A DNA stretch of 64,000 nt. Origin: Clostridiales bacterium (GTDB taxonomy: Bacteria > Bacillota > Clostridia > Christensenellales > Aristaeellaceae). The stretch lies in the NCBI GenBank assembly GCA_017569285.1, contig CP069419.1, positions 1,798,001-1,862,000 on the forward strand, in the 5' to 3' direction. The notes beneath the pieces were generated by a model. That model did no database searches, was not told the DNA's origin, and was given only the letters and a program-made list of their open reading frames with translations. Positions within the stretch are counted from its first letter, which is position 1, and every line of letters begins with the position of its first letter. Both the position numbers and the translations under genes were made by a program. Of this stretch, positions 35,244 to 43,270 are shown in pieces.

Positions 35244-37730
35244 ATGATTGCTGAAAGAACCATGCGGGTGCTGGAGTTTACCCGGATCCGCGAAATCCTG
35301 GCGGAGGGTGCACTGACGGAAAGCGGCGCGGAGCTGTGCCGCGCCCTCGTGCCGTATGACGAACTGCCGCAGGCGGAAAACGCCCTGGCGGAAACCGAAG
35401 AGGCCGCGGTGGTGCTGCAATACGTCGGCGGCCACCCGATGGCGCCGTTCCCGGATATCCGCCCGGCACTGTCCGTGTGCGCGAAGGGCGGAACGCTGTC
35501 CGCCGGTATGCTGCTGAGCGTAGCGGAAACGCTGCGGGCTTCCCGCACCGCGCGGGACGCGCTGGTGACTGACCGGGAGAATACCCCCATCCTGAAGCAG
35601 AAAGCCGAGGGGCTGTTCATCGCGCGCAACCTGGAAAAGGATATTACGGACGCGATCCTGTCCGAGGATGAGATCGCGGACCGCGCGAGCTCCGAGCTGA
35701 TGAATATCCGCCGCCACCTGCGCGGCGCCCAGGACCGGATCAAGGACAAGCTGAACCAGATGATCCGCTCCGCCGCGATGCAGAAATACCTGCAGGATCC
35801 GATCATCACCATGCGGGGCGACCGGTATGTACTGCCGGTGAAGGCGGAATACCGGGCGAACGTGCCCGGCCTGGTACACGACCAGTCGTCCTCCGGGGCC
35901 ACGGTGTTTGTGGAACCCATGGCTGCGGTGGAAATGGGCAACGAGCTGAAGCAGTGGGAGCTGAAGGAACAGCAGGAAATCGCGCGGATCCTGGCGGCGC
36001 TGAGCGCGCAGGTCGCGCCCTATGCTGATTCGCTGGCGGAAACCGTATCGCTGCTGTCCGAGCTGGACTTCATTTTCGCCAAAGGCCTGCTGAGCCGCCG
36101 GTGGATGTGTGTTTCCCCGAAGATGAACAGCCGGGGCTACCTGCACATCGTGCGCGGACGCCATCCGCTGATCGATCCGGAAAAGGTGGTGCCGGAGACC
36201 CTTTGGTTGGGCGAACCTCTGTCGACCGCCGGTGGCGGAAATTCCGACAGAGGTGAGGTCAGCCGAAGCAAGCGAGCTCCGCGGGGCGGAGTCGCGCCGA
36301 CTGAGGCTGCGGATACTCCCGAAGATGAAAAGAACAAGGAAGAAGGCTTCAACACCCTGGTGGTCACCGGTCCGAACACCGGCGGCAAAACCGTTACGCT
36401 GAAAACCGTTGGCCTGTTCACCCTGATGGCCCAGGCCGGGCTGCAGGTGCCGGCGGACCCGGGCACCGAGCTGGCGGTATTCGAGCAGGTGTTCGCGGAC
36501 ATCGGCGATGAGCAGAGCATCGAGCAGAGCCTGTCCACCTTCTCCGGCCACATGACGAACATCGTGAAGATCATGCGCGAGGTGACCCCGCGGGACCTGG
36601 TGCTGTTTGATGAGCTGGGCGCCGGAACGGACCCGACCGAGGGCGCGGCGCTGGCGCAGAGCATCCTGACCCGGCTGCTGCACATCGGGGTGCGCACCAT
36701 CGCGACCACGCACTACAGCGAGCTGAAGGTGTTCGCGCTGACCACCAAGGGCGTGGAGAACGCCTCCGTGGAATTCGACGTGGAAACCCTGCGGCCGACG
36801 TACCGGCTGTCCATCGGCGTACCGGGCAAGAGCAACGCCTTTGAGATCAGCCGCCGGCTGGGACTGCCGGAAAACCTGATCGACGCGGCGAAGAAGCTGC
36901 TCAGCGGCGACGCGGTACGTTTTGAGGACGTGATCGCCAACGCGGAATACCACCGGCAGATCGCGGAGCGCGAGCGCCAGATTGCCCAGGAGGCCGGAAA
37001 GGAAACGATCCGCTTGCGGGATGAGGCCGAGGCGCTGCGCCGTGAGATGGAGGCGAAGCGCACGGAAACCCTGCGCAAGACCCGCGAGGAAGCGAAGCGG
37101 ATCCTGGAGCAAGCCCGCCGCGAGAGCGACAGCATTATCTCCGAACTGAAGAAGATGAAGAAGAACGCCGCGGAGGGCGGCCTGTCCGCCGCGGAGCTGC
37201 AGCGGAAGCTGGACCGCGGCATCGACGACCTGTCCGAGGGCATCCGCCCGGCGGACGACGACGGCAACGAGGCGCCGAAGACCGTGAAGGCGGGCGACCG
37301 CGTGCGCATCCTGACGCTGGGGGCGGAGGGCGTGGTGCTCGCGCCGCCGGACGAAAAGGGCGAGGTTTCCCTGCAGGCCGGCGCGATGAAGTTCAAGGCG
37401 CCGCTTTCCCAGCTGCGCATGGCGCAGGAAGCGCCGAAAAAGGAGCGCACCACCGTGAAGGCGAAAACCGGCATGATGACCCGTACGGTTTCCTCCGAGT
37501 GCGACGTGCGCGGCATGAGCCTGGAGGAAGCGCTGACCGCAGTGGGCCTGTACCTGGACGAGGCGGTGCTGGCCGGGCTGAACGAGGTGTACGTCATCCA
37601 CGGCAAGGGCACCGGCGTGCTGCGCGCGGGCATCCAGCAGGACCTGCGCAAGAACCGCCATGTGAAGAGCTTCCGCCGGGGCATGTACGGTGAGGGCGAG
37701 GACGGAGTGACCGTGGTCACGCTGAAGTGA
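35244..37730 (+). CDS. mutS2: Endonuclease MutS2 with an in-frame repeat insertion
   Basis: MutS2 is an ATPase that acts in recombination control and rescue of collided ribosomes. It has 828 residues: an N-terminal core, an ABC-type ATPase with Walker A GPNTGGKT (376-383) and Walker B LVLFDELGAGTDPTEG, a coiled coil (about 560-650), a KOW-like segment and a C-terminal Smr nuclease domain (CDVRGMSLEEAL, HGKGTGVLR). About 43 residues (from GEPLST to NKEE, about 325-367) separate the LWLGE strand from FNTLVVTGP, where related proteins have none. This insert is encoded by the 104-bp repeat at 36209-36312. The frame is intact, so a functional protein is likely. Confidence 0.95.
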   Translation: MIAERTMRVLEFTRIREILAEGALTESGAELCRALVPYDELPQAENALAETEEAAVVLQYVGGHPMAPFPDIRPALSVCAKGGTLSAGMLLSVAETLRASRTARDALVTDRENTPILKQKAEGLFIARNLEKDITDAILSEDEIADRASSELMNIRRHLRGAQDRIKDKLNQMIRSAAMQKYLQDPIITMRGDRYVLPVKAEYRANVPGLVHDQSSSGATVFVEPMAAVEMGNELKQWELKEQQEIARILAALSAQVAPYADSLAETVSLLSELDFIFAKGLLSRRWMCVSPKMNSRGYLHIVRGRHPLIDPEKVVPETLWLGEPLSTAGGGNSDRGEVSRSKRAPRGGVAPTEAADTPEDEKNKEEGFNTLVVTGPNTGGKTVTLKTVGLFTLMAQAGLQVPADPGTELAVFEQVFADIGDEQSIEQSLSTFSGHMTNIVKIMREVTPRDLVLFDELGAGTDPTEGAALAQSILTRLLHIGVRTIATTHYSELKVFALTTKGVENASVEFDVETLRPTYRLSIGVPGKSNAFEISRRLGLPENLIDAAKKLLSGDAVRFEDVIANAEYHRQIAERERQIAQEAGKETIRLRDEAEALRREMEAKRTETLRKTREEAKRILEQARRESDSIISELKKMKKNAAEGGLSAAELQRKLDRGIDDLSEGIRPADDDGNEAPKTVKAGDRVRILTLGAEGVVLAPPDEKGEVSLQAGAMKFKAPLSQLRMAQEAPKKERTTVKAKTGMMTRTVSSECDVRGMSLEEALTAVGLYLDEAVLAGLNEVYVIHGKGTGVLRAGIQQDLRKNRHVKSFRRGMYGEGEDGVTVVTLK
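36209..36312 (-). repeat. 104-bp two-hairpin repeat, copy C, inside mutS2
   Basis: Read on the minus strand it starts CCGCAGCCTCAGTCGG and ends GGTTCGCCC. It holds hairpin 1 (CTCCGC-CCC-GCGGAG) and hairpin 2 (ACCTCTGTCG paired with CGACAGAGGT, enclosing CCGCC-ACC-GGCGG). About 78 of 104 positions match the copy at 52450-52553 without gaps. It contributes an in-frame insert to MutS2. Confidence 0.85.
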
Positions 37731-37743
37731 GGCAGGAGAGCAT

Positions 37744-38433
37744 ATGAAGGACAGACCCGAAATCCTGGTTGTGGATGACGATCCGAATATCAGCCGCCTG
37801 GAGCAGCTGTACCTGGAAAAGGAAAATTTTGAGGTGCGCACCGCCGCGGACGGAAACGCGGCCATCGCGGAGTTCAAACGGCTCCCGCCGGACCTGATCC
37901 TGCTGGATGTGATGCTGCCCGGCGCGGACGGCTACGAGGTGCTGAAGACCGTGCGCCGCAGCGGGAATATCCCGGTGATTATGGTCACCGCCCGGGGCGA
38001 AACCTTCGACAAGGTGCTTTGCCTGGAGCTGGGCGCGGACGACTATATCACCAAGCCCTTCGACGGCAAGGAAATGGTGGCCCGCGTGAAGGCGGTGCTG
38101 CGCCGGGCCCAGGGCGGCGAGGAAGAGAAGACGACCGACATCTCCTTCCCGGCGCTCACGGTGAGCATTGCGGAATACGACGTGCATTATGAAGGAAAGA
38201 AGATCGAGATGCCGCCGAAGGAGCTGGAGGTGCTGTACTTCCTGGCCTCCCATCCGAACCAGGTGTTCACGCGGGAGCAGCTGCTGCGGCAGGTATGGGG
38301 CTTCGAGTTCTTCGGGGACAGCCGCACGGTGGACGTGCATATCAAGCGCCTGCGGGAAAAGCTGCCGGACAGCGAAAAGTACGGCTGGACGATTTACACC
38401 GTGCGCGGTGTGGGATACAAGTTTTCAGCGTAA
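37744..38433 (+). CDS. OmpR/PhoB-family response regulator
   Basis: The protein has 229 residues. The receiver domain (1-120) has the acidic pocket VVDDD and the phospho-acceptor D55 in LLDVMLPG, with the conserved Lys in TKPFD. The C-terminal winged-helix DNA-binding domain (about 135-229) contains FTREQLLRQVWG, RTVDVHIKRLREKL and the terminal VRGVGYKF. It pairs with the histidine kinase 27 bases downstream. The targets are unknown. Confidence 0.95.
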   Translation: MKDRPEILVVDDDPNISRLEQLYLEKENFEVRTAADGNAAIAEFKRLPPDLILLDVMLPGADGYEVLKTVRRSGNIPVIMVTARGETFDKVLCLELGADDYITKPFDGKEMVARVKAVLRRAQGGEEEKTTDISFPALTVSIAEYDVHYEGKKIEMPPKELEVLYFLASHPNQVFTREQLLRQVWGFEFFGDSRTVDVHIKRLREKLPDSEKYGWTIYTVRGVGYKFSA

Positions 38434-38460
38434 GGAAATGAAGGAAGGGGGCGGAACGCT

Positions 38461-39951
38461 GTGTTCGCGCGGATTATGGCGGTGGTGCTGGCAGCCATCC
38501 TGCTGACCACCATCGGGCTGTCGGCGGTGTGGTATATCACGCTGCGCAACCAGCAGATTGACGCCCGGCTGGACTACCTGATCTCTGAGGCGCAGGACAT
38601 CGCGTACCTCGCCTCCAATTACAGCGACTCCAGCGATATCTGGAATTACTTTTCGGTGTACGGCAGTACCACCGGCAACGACATGGTGCGCGTCATCATG
38701 GACCGGAAGGCGGACAAGATCAACCGGGAGTTCGGCGCGTACATCGCCGTGGTAGACCGCAGCAGCAATGTGATGGATAACCTGCCGGCCGCCTACCGGG
38801 AGGATCCGGAATTCGTGGCCTCCCTGAACAGCGAGGAGATCAACAGCGCACTGAACAAGATTATCGGCGGGGAAACGATCCGCCTGCGTTCGAATACCGG
38901 GCCGGACCCGACCTTTACCGTGGGTGTTCCGTTCACCCGGCGGGGATTTATCTACGGCGCGGTATTTATCCAGACCAAGGCCCAGCGGATTGAGAGCGGG
39001 CTGAACGAGATCCTCCTGAAGGCCGGCCTGCTGGCGGCGGGCGTGATGATCCTGTCCGGCGTGGCGGTGTTCCTGTTTGTCCGCGGCGCGATGAAGCCGG
39101 TGCGGAGCCTGTCGGCGGCGGCAGGCGCCATTGCCGGGGGGGATTTCACTCCCCGCCTGGCGGAGGACAAGGGCGGCCGCGAGATGCGTGAGGTCAGCCG
39201 CACCTTCAACCATATGACGAAAACACTGGCGGACGTGGAGGAAGGCCGGCGGGAGTTTGTGGCCAACGTGAGCCACGAGCTGCGCAGCCCGATCACCAGC
39301 ATCCGCGGCTTTGCCGAGGGCATGGCCGACGGCGTGATTCCGCCGGAGGAGCAGCCGAAATACCTGCGCCTGGTGGCGGACGAGAGCAAGCGCCTTTCAA
39401 ACCTGGTGAATGACCTGCTGGCCTTGTCCCGCCTGGAACGCGAGGACGCGAAGCCGGACTGGTCGGTTTTCGATATCAATGAGATGCTGCGCCGGGCGAT
39501 CATCCGCCGGATGGATGACCTGGACAAAAAGCGGATCGAGGCCGAGTGCGACCCGGCGGTGGATCCCTGCCCGGTGCGCGCGGACAGCGACCGGATTGAG
39601 CAGGTGATCATCAACCTGCTGGACAATGCCCTCAAGTTTACCGGGGAGGACGGGAAGATCCGCCTCAGTTCCGCCGTGAACGGGAATACCGTGGAGGTCA
39701 CCGTGTGGGATAACGGCCCCGGCGTACCGCCGGAGGACCGGGACCGGATTTTCGACCGGTTCTTCACCGGCGACCGGGCGCACACCTCCGGCAAGGGAAC
39801 CGGCCTGGGCCTGAGCATCTGCCAGCGCATCATGGAAATGCACGGGCAGACGATCCGCCTGCTGGATACGGCGGAGGGCGCCGCGTTCCGCTTTACGCTG
39901 GAGTACGCGCCGGACGGGAAGAACTTGACGGAAACGGAAAAAAATGCATAA
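38461..39951 (+). CDS. Sensor histidine kinase (HAMP-HisKA-HATPase)
   Basis: The protein has 496 residues. There are helices at about 3-24 and 180-203, with an external sensor domain between. A HAMP domain follows (about 205-255, MKPVRSLSAAAGAIAGGDF). HisKA carries the phospho-acceptor His at about 272 in VSHELRSPITSIRGF. The ATPase has N-box INLLDNALKFT, G1 VWDNGPGVP and G2 GKGTGLGLSI. It starts at GTG at 38461 with GGAAGGGGGCGG upstream. It forms a two-component system with the preceding regulator; the signal is unknown. Confidence 0.94.
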   Translation: MFARIMAVVLAAILLTTIGLSAVWYITLRNQQIDARLDYLISEAQDIAYLASNYSDSSDIWNYFSVYGSTTGNDMVRVIMDRKADKINREFGAYIAVVDRSSNVMDNLPAAYREDPEFVASLNSEEINSALNKIIGGETIRLRSNTGPDPTFTVGVPFTRRGFIYGAVFIQTKAQRIESGLNEILLKAGLLAAGVMILSGVAVFLFVRGAMKPVRSLSAAAGAIAGGDFTPRLAEDKGGREMREVSRTFNHMTKTLADVEEGRREFVANVSHELRSPITSIRGFAEGMADGVIPPEEQPKYLRLVADESKRLSNLVNDLLALSRLEREDAKPDWSVFDINEMLRRAIIRRMDDLDKKRIEAECDPAVDPCPVRADSDRIEQVIINLLDNALKFTGEDGKIRLSSAVNGNTVEVTVWDNGPGVPPEDRDRIFDRFFTGDRAHTSGKGTGLGLSICQRIMEMHGQTIRLLDTAEGAAFRFTLEYAPDGKNLTETEKNA

Positions 39952-39987
39952 TTGCTGAGGAACAAAAATACGGAAGGAGGGGACGCC

Positions 39988-40497
39988 ATGCCGGACCGGC
40001 ACATATTCCTGATCGGAATGCAGGGCTGCGGCAAGAGCAGCCTGGGCAAGCGCGTCGCCCGGGAAACCGGACTCTCCTTTATGGATACGGACGCCATGGT
40101 GGCGGCCAGCGCCGGATGCACGGTGAACGAATTCTTCGAGAAATACGGGGAGGAAACGTTCCGCCGGGCGGAAACCGGCGCGCTGTCCCTCCTGACCCGG
40201 GAGCGCCCGATGATTATCTCAACCGGCGGCGGCACCATCATGAACCCGGTGAACCGGCATATCATGCGCGCCTGGGGCGCCATCGTGCTGATCGACCGGC
40301 CGCTGGAGGAAATCCTGTCCGATATCAAGCTGGACCGGCGGCCCACGCTGCGGGACGGCGGCCTCGCCGAGGTGGAACGGGTTTACAACGAGCGCATCGG
40401 CATCTACCGGGACCTGGCGGACATCACCGTGCGCAACGACCAGGGATACCACATGGCGGTGTATACATTAACCAGGCTTATACGAGAGAGATTCTGA
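39988..40497 (+). CDS. aroK: Shikimate kinase
   Basis: This enzyme phosphorylates shikimate in aromatic amino acid synthesis. It has 169 residues: Walker A GMQGCGKS (about 10-17), the substrate Asp motif FMDTDAMV, the STGGGTI shikimate-binding Gly motif, the lid around RRPTLRD and a C-terminal adenine-binding segment. ATG at 39988 follows GGAAGGAGGGG; the frame's earlier start at 39952 overlaps nothing useful and lacks a site. It is last in the zapA-mutS2-kinase cluster. The other shikimate-pathway genes are not in the window. Confidence 0.92.
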   Translation: MPDRHIFLIGMQGCGKSSLGKRVARETGLSFMDTDAMVAASAGCTVNEFFEKYGEETFRRAETGALSLLTRERPMIISTGGGTIMNPVNRHIMRAWGAIVLIDRPLEEILSDIKLDRRPTLRDGGLAEVERVYNERIGIYRDLADITVRNDQGYHMAVYTLTRLIRERF

Positions 40498-40500
40498 GCA

Positions 40501-40533
40501 CTTGTCCAAATCTCTGATTTGGGTAACAAGTAT
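40501..40533. repeat. Hairpin just ahead of repeat copy A
   Basis: CCAAATC / GATTTGG with a TCT loop, flanked by ACTTGT / ACAAGT arms (the first arm begins at 40499). It follows the aroK stop directly. It has no T-run, and the other two repeat copies lack an equivalent. Confidence 0.6.
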
Positions 40534-40638
40534 CCGCAATCTCAATGGTCGCAACTGTCCACAGGACAGCTTGCTCCCTTTCGATTGATCTCAGCACCAA
40601 TGAATATTCCGCCACTGGCGGTCATTGGTGCTTCGTCC
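40534..40638 (+). repeat. 104-bp two-hairpin repeat, copy A, aroK to kinase-gene interval
   Basis: It begins CCGCAATCTCAATGG and ends GTGCTTCGTCC. Hairpin 1 is CTGTCC-ACA-GGACAG. Hairpin 2 is an 11-bp perfect outer stem (AGCACCAATGA / TCATTGGTGCT) enclosing CCGCC-ACT-GGCGG. It is about 70% identical by eye to the copy at 52450-52553, with one extra base. Stem differences between copies are compensatory. Confidence 0.85.
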
Positions 40639-40685
40639 ATGCTACAGCCGTCGGGGCAATAATCATCCGCTGGAGGAATGGGGAT

Positions 40686-41513
40686 ATGGAATACGAATTT
40701 GATCTGGTGGGCAAGATCGGCTCCATGGCGCTGATCCGGAAAGAGGACCAGGACATCGATTACAATATTTTTTCCCGCCTCGGCGCGGAGCTCCGGCCTG
40801 GCATGATCTGGGTTACCAGCGGCGCGACGGAGATCGGCCGCCTGGATTACCTCAAGCGCACCGGCTGCGAGCTGTGCGGCGATCCGGAGCAGGACAAGGC
40901 GGACTACTCTTCCCAGGGCCAGGCCATCCTGATGCAGAACTACCGCCAGTTCATTCCCCAGGAATACGGTATCCGCCAGATCCTGGTGGAGCATACCCAT
41001 TTCAATGATCCGGAAAAGTGCGAGCATATCCGCCAGCTGCTGATCCGCTCCGCACGCCAGAAGACGATTCCGATCGTGAACTACAACGACCCGGTGTCCG
41101 ACGAGGAAAACCGGAAGATGGAGCTGGCAGCCCGCCGCGAAAAGGGCGGCGAGGTCCATGAGTGCGTGGATAACGACGAGACCGCGGCGGTGATTGCCGG
41201 GCTTGTGAAGGCGAAGACGCTGGTGCTGATGACCTCCACCGAGGGCATCTACCGCGAGAGCGGAAATCCGGACACCCTCGTGCGCGAGGTGACCGGAAAG
41301 ACCTATGAGGAAGTGGAGCGCCAGGTGCGCGAGCTGCAGAAGGGCTGCCACGGCACCAGCCGGGCCGGCTCCAACGGCGCGGCCGCGAAGCTGGAATACG
41401 CGCTGGGCTGCGTGCGCGGCGGCACGACCGTGATCATCGGCCATGCGCGGCACCACCTGTCGGACCTCACGGAAGGCCGGGTACCGTGTACCCGCATCGG
41501 AGTGGAAAAATGA
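40686..41513 (+). CDS. Amino acid kinase family protein, glutamate 5-kinase-like
   Basis: The protein has 275 residues with the amino-acid-kinase fold. VTSGATEIGRLD resembles the ProB SSGAIA loop, NYNDPVS the YNENDxV loop, CVDNDETAAVIAGLVKAKTLVLMTSTEGIYR the nucleotide-site LTDxDGLY segment, and GCHGTSRAGSNGAAAKLEYA the GTGGMxTK loop. These matches are consistent but divergent: the EN pair of ProB is changed and no PUA domain exists. No proA is adjacent. It could be a glutamate kinase or a related kinase with another substrate. GGAGG lies 9 bases before the ATG. The stop overlaps the next start (ATGA). Confidence 0.7.
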   Translation: MEYEFDLVGKIGSMALIRKEDQDIDYNIFSRLGAELRPGMIWVTSGATEIGRLDYLKRTGCELCGDPEQDKADYSSQGQAILMQNYRQFIPQEYGIRQILVEHTHFNDPEKCEHIRQLLIRSARQKTIPIVNYNDPVSDEENRKMELAARREKGGEVHECVDNDETAAVIAGLVKAKTLVLMTSTEGIYRESGNPDTLVREVTGKTYEEVERQVRELQKGCHGTSRAGSNGAAAKLEYALGCVRGGTTVIIGHARHHLSDLTEGRVPCTRIGVEK

Positions 41514-42694
41514 GCACGGCACTGACACAGGGCATCCGGTTTTTCACCCGGGAGACAGGCATCCTGTCCGCCCTGGCCGCGGCATGCGGCACGGAAAGCC
41601 GGACGGAAACAGCGATGGATGGTGACTGCACATCCACGTCCGTGTTCGACCTGGCCAGCGTGACGAAGCTGTTCACGGGCCTGTGCCTGATGAAACTGAA
41701 GGAAGACAGCCTGCTGGATTTCAGCAGGCCTGTTTCTTTTTACGATCCGCGCTTTGAAAACCTGAAGGACACCCCGGTGGACGCGCTGGCGAAGTTTGCC
41801 TTCACGCTCAAAACCCCTTGCCGGCTGGATGCCTGCGGCAGCCGGGAGGAAGCGCTGGCGGCGCTGTTTGCCGCCTTCCCGGCGGAAAAGCCGGACCGGC
41901 GCATCTATTCGGATATTCCCGCGATGGTGCTCAAGTATGTGATCGAGGCGGCGGCCGGTATGCCGTTCATGGACTGCGTGCGCAAAACCGTGCTGGAGCC
42001 CGCGGGCATGCGGGAAACCTGGGCGAAGGTGCCGGAAGGCCGGATCGCGGACTGCCAGGTGTACAGCCCGGAATACCGGATTGAAAACGGAAAGCGGATC
42101 GTGCGGGCGGGTCTCCGGCCGGGTGTTCCGCATGACCCGAAGGCCGCCGTGCTGCAGGGGGATACGGGCGACCTGTGCGGCCATGCCGGGCTCTTTTCCA
42201 CCGCGGCGGACATGGAACGCTTCTGCCGGGCGGTGCTCGCGCGGAAGATCGTGGGGGAGGAATCCCTGCGGGAAACCGCGGTCAACCGCACGGGACGGCT
42301 GCTGGAGGACGGGACTTATACCCAGTACCTCGGCATCCAGTGCTATGTGCGCCATCCGGTGCAGTACTGGTCGGAAATCCCGGCGTACATGGGCAGCCGG
42401 GCGTTCGGCATCGGCGGATTTACGGGCAACCATGTGTCTATGGACCCGAAACGGAATATTTTTACAATTTTCCTCGGCAATCGGGTGCGGGACCGGCTCA
42501 CGGTGCTGGTGCCGGAGGCGGGGAAAACGCTCACGGATTACGGCCTGAACGCGGACGGAAGCGGAACCTTCCCCTGGGAGGAAGGGCTGGTTCTCCCGTC
42601 CTCCGTGAAGTATGTGCACCAGAAGGACGCGCACCTGCACAGCGCGGTGATGGAAACGCTGAATCTCCCGGCGGTACCGTTCGGGGAAGAATAA
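41510..42694 (+). CDS. Serine hydrolase, class C beta-lactamase/DD-peptidase family
   Basis: The protein has 394 residues. The SxxK nucleophile motif is SVTK (about 49-52) in DLASVTKLFTGL, the second motif is YSD (about 139-141) and the third is HAG (about 225). This is the penicillin-binding-protein-like fold of EstB/AmpC-type esterases and peptidases. No signal peptide is visible, so a cytoplasmic esterase-like role is possible. It overlaps the preceding kinase gene by 4 bases (ATGA), suggesting coupled translation. The substrate is unknown; beta-lactam resistance should not be assumed. Confidence 0.85.
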   Translation: MSTALTQGIRFFTRETGILSALAAACGTESRTETAMDGDCTSTSVFDLASVTKLFTGLCLMKLKEDSLLDFSRPVSFYDPRFENLKDTPVDALAKFAFTLKTPCRLDACGSREEALAALFAAFPAEKPDRRIYSDIPAMVLKYVIEAAAGMPFMDCVRKTVLEPAGMRETWAKVPEGRIADCQVYSPEYRIENGKRIVRAGLRPGVPHDPKAAVLQGDTGDLCGHAGLFSTAADMERFCRAVLARKIVGEESLRETAVNRTGRLLEDGTYTQYLGIQCYVRHPVQYWSEIPAYMGSRAFGIGGFTGNHVSMDPKRNIFTIFLGNRVRDRLTVLVPEAGKTLTDYGLNADGSGTFPWEEGLVLPSSVKYVHQKDAHLHSAVMETLNLPAVPFGEE

Positions 42695-42695
42695 C

Positions 42696-42724
42696 TTGCA
42701 TTCAATGAAAAACTGTGATACACT
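42696..42724 (+). promoter_or_regulatory. Promoter of the ctsR-clpC operon
   Basis: TTGCAT (42696-42701), a 17-bp spacer and TACACT (42719-42724), just upstream of a CtsR box. Confidence 0.7.
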
Positions 42725-42729
42725 TTAAT

Positions 42730-42746
42730 GGTCAAAGAAAGTCGAA
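42730..42746 (+). promoter_or_regulatory. CtsR operator
   Basis: GGTCAAA-GAA-AGTCGAA matches the known CtsR heptad repeat (A/G)GTCAAA-NAN-(A/G)GTCAAA with a single mismatch. It sits right after the -10 of the ctsR promoter, as expected for autorepression. Confidence 0.85.
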
Positions 42747-42778
42747 GTATTCTTTGGCCTGAAAAGAGGGGGATCCGT

Positions 42779-43249
42779 ATGCGACTGAGCGATTCGATTG
42801 AGAGCTTTATCAAAGAAATGCTGGACGACGGCTCCGCCGAAGTGGAGCTGAAGAGGAACGAGCTGGCGGAGTATTTCCGCTGCGCGCCGAGCCAGATCAA
42901 CTACGTCCTGGCCACGCGTTTCAGCCCGGACCACGGGTACCTGACGGAGAGCCGCCGCGGCGGCGGCGGGTACATCCGGATCGTCCGGGTGGTGCAGAGC
43001 GGCAGCCAGCGGCTGATGTACCTGGTGAACGAGCGCATCGGCGATTCGCTGACCGGGGAGGAGTGCATCCGCCTGATCAGCCAGCTGAAGGAAGCGGAAG
43101 TTGTCACCGCGGACGAGGCGTCGCTGATGGCCGCGGCGGTCAGCGCCCGCGCGCTGAGCGTCCCGCTGACCGATGAGCTGAAAAACGCCATGCGCGCCCG
43201 GATTATGAAGAGTATGCTGATGACCATTGCGGCCCGGAACAAGGGCTGA
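42779..43249 (+). CDS. ctsR: Heat-shock transcriptional repressor CtsR
   Basis: CtsR represses clp genes and is released on heat or thiol stress. It has 156 residues. The N-terminal winged helix-turn-helix includes ELAEYFRCAPSQINYVLATRF, followed by the wing with the conserved glycine-rich RRGGGGYIRI that acts as thermosensor in B. subtilis. The C-terminal dimerisation helices follow. ATG at 42779 follows AGAGGGGGA. A CtsR box and promoter precede it. The gene is followed after 21 bases by clpC, with no mcsB between. Confidence 0.95.
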   Translation: MRLSDSIESFIKEMLDDGSAEVELKRNELAEYFRCAPSQINYVLATRFSPDHGYLTESRRGGGGYIRIVRVVQSGSQRLMYLVNERIGDSLTGEECIRLISQLKEAEVVTADEASLMAAAVSARALSVPLTDELKNAMRARIMKSMLMTIAARNKG

Positions 43250-43270
43250 CCCGGAACGGAGGAGTGCCGG

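Noticed and set aside
32838-37877. A 1,679-codon minus-strand open frame opposite the U32 protein and mutS2
   Set aside because: It is a shadow of GC-rich codon usage: the plus strand has well-defined U32 and MutS2 motifs and ribosome binding sites, and the minus reading is Arg/His/Gln-rich without domains.
40534-40638. A riboswitch controlling the amino acid kinase gene
   Set aside because: The same element occurs in the opposite orientation relative to transcription at two other loci with unrelated genes, so a cis-acting ligand sensor is unlikely.
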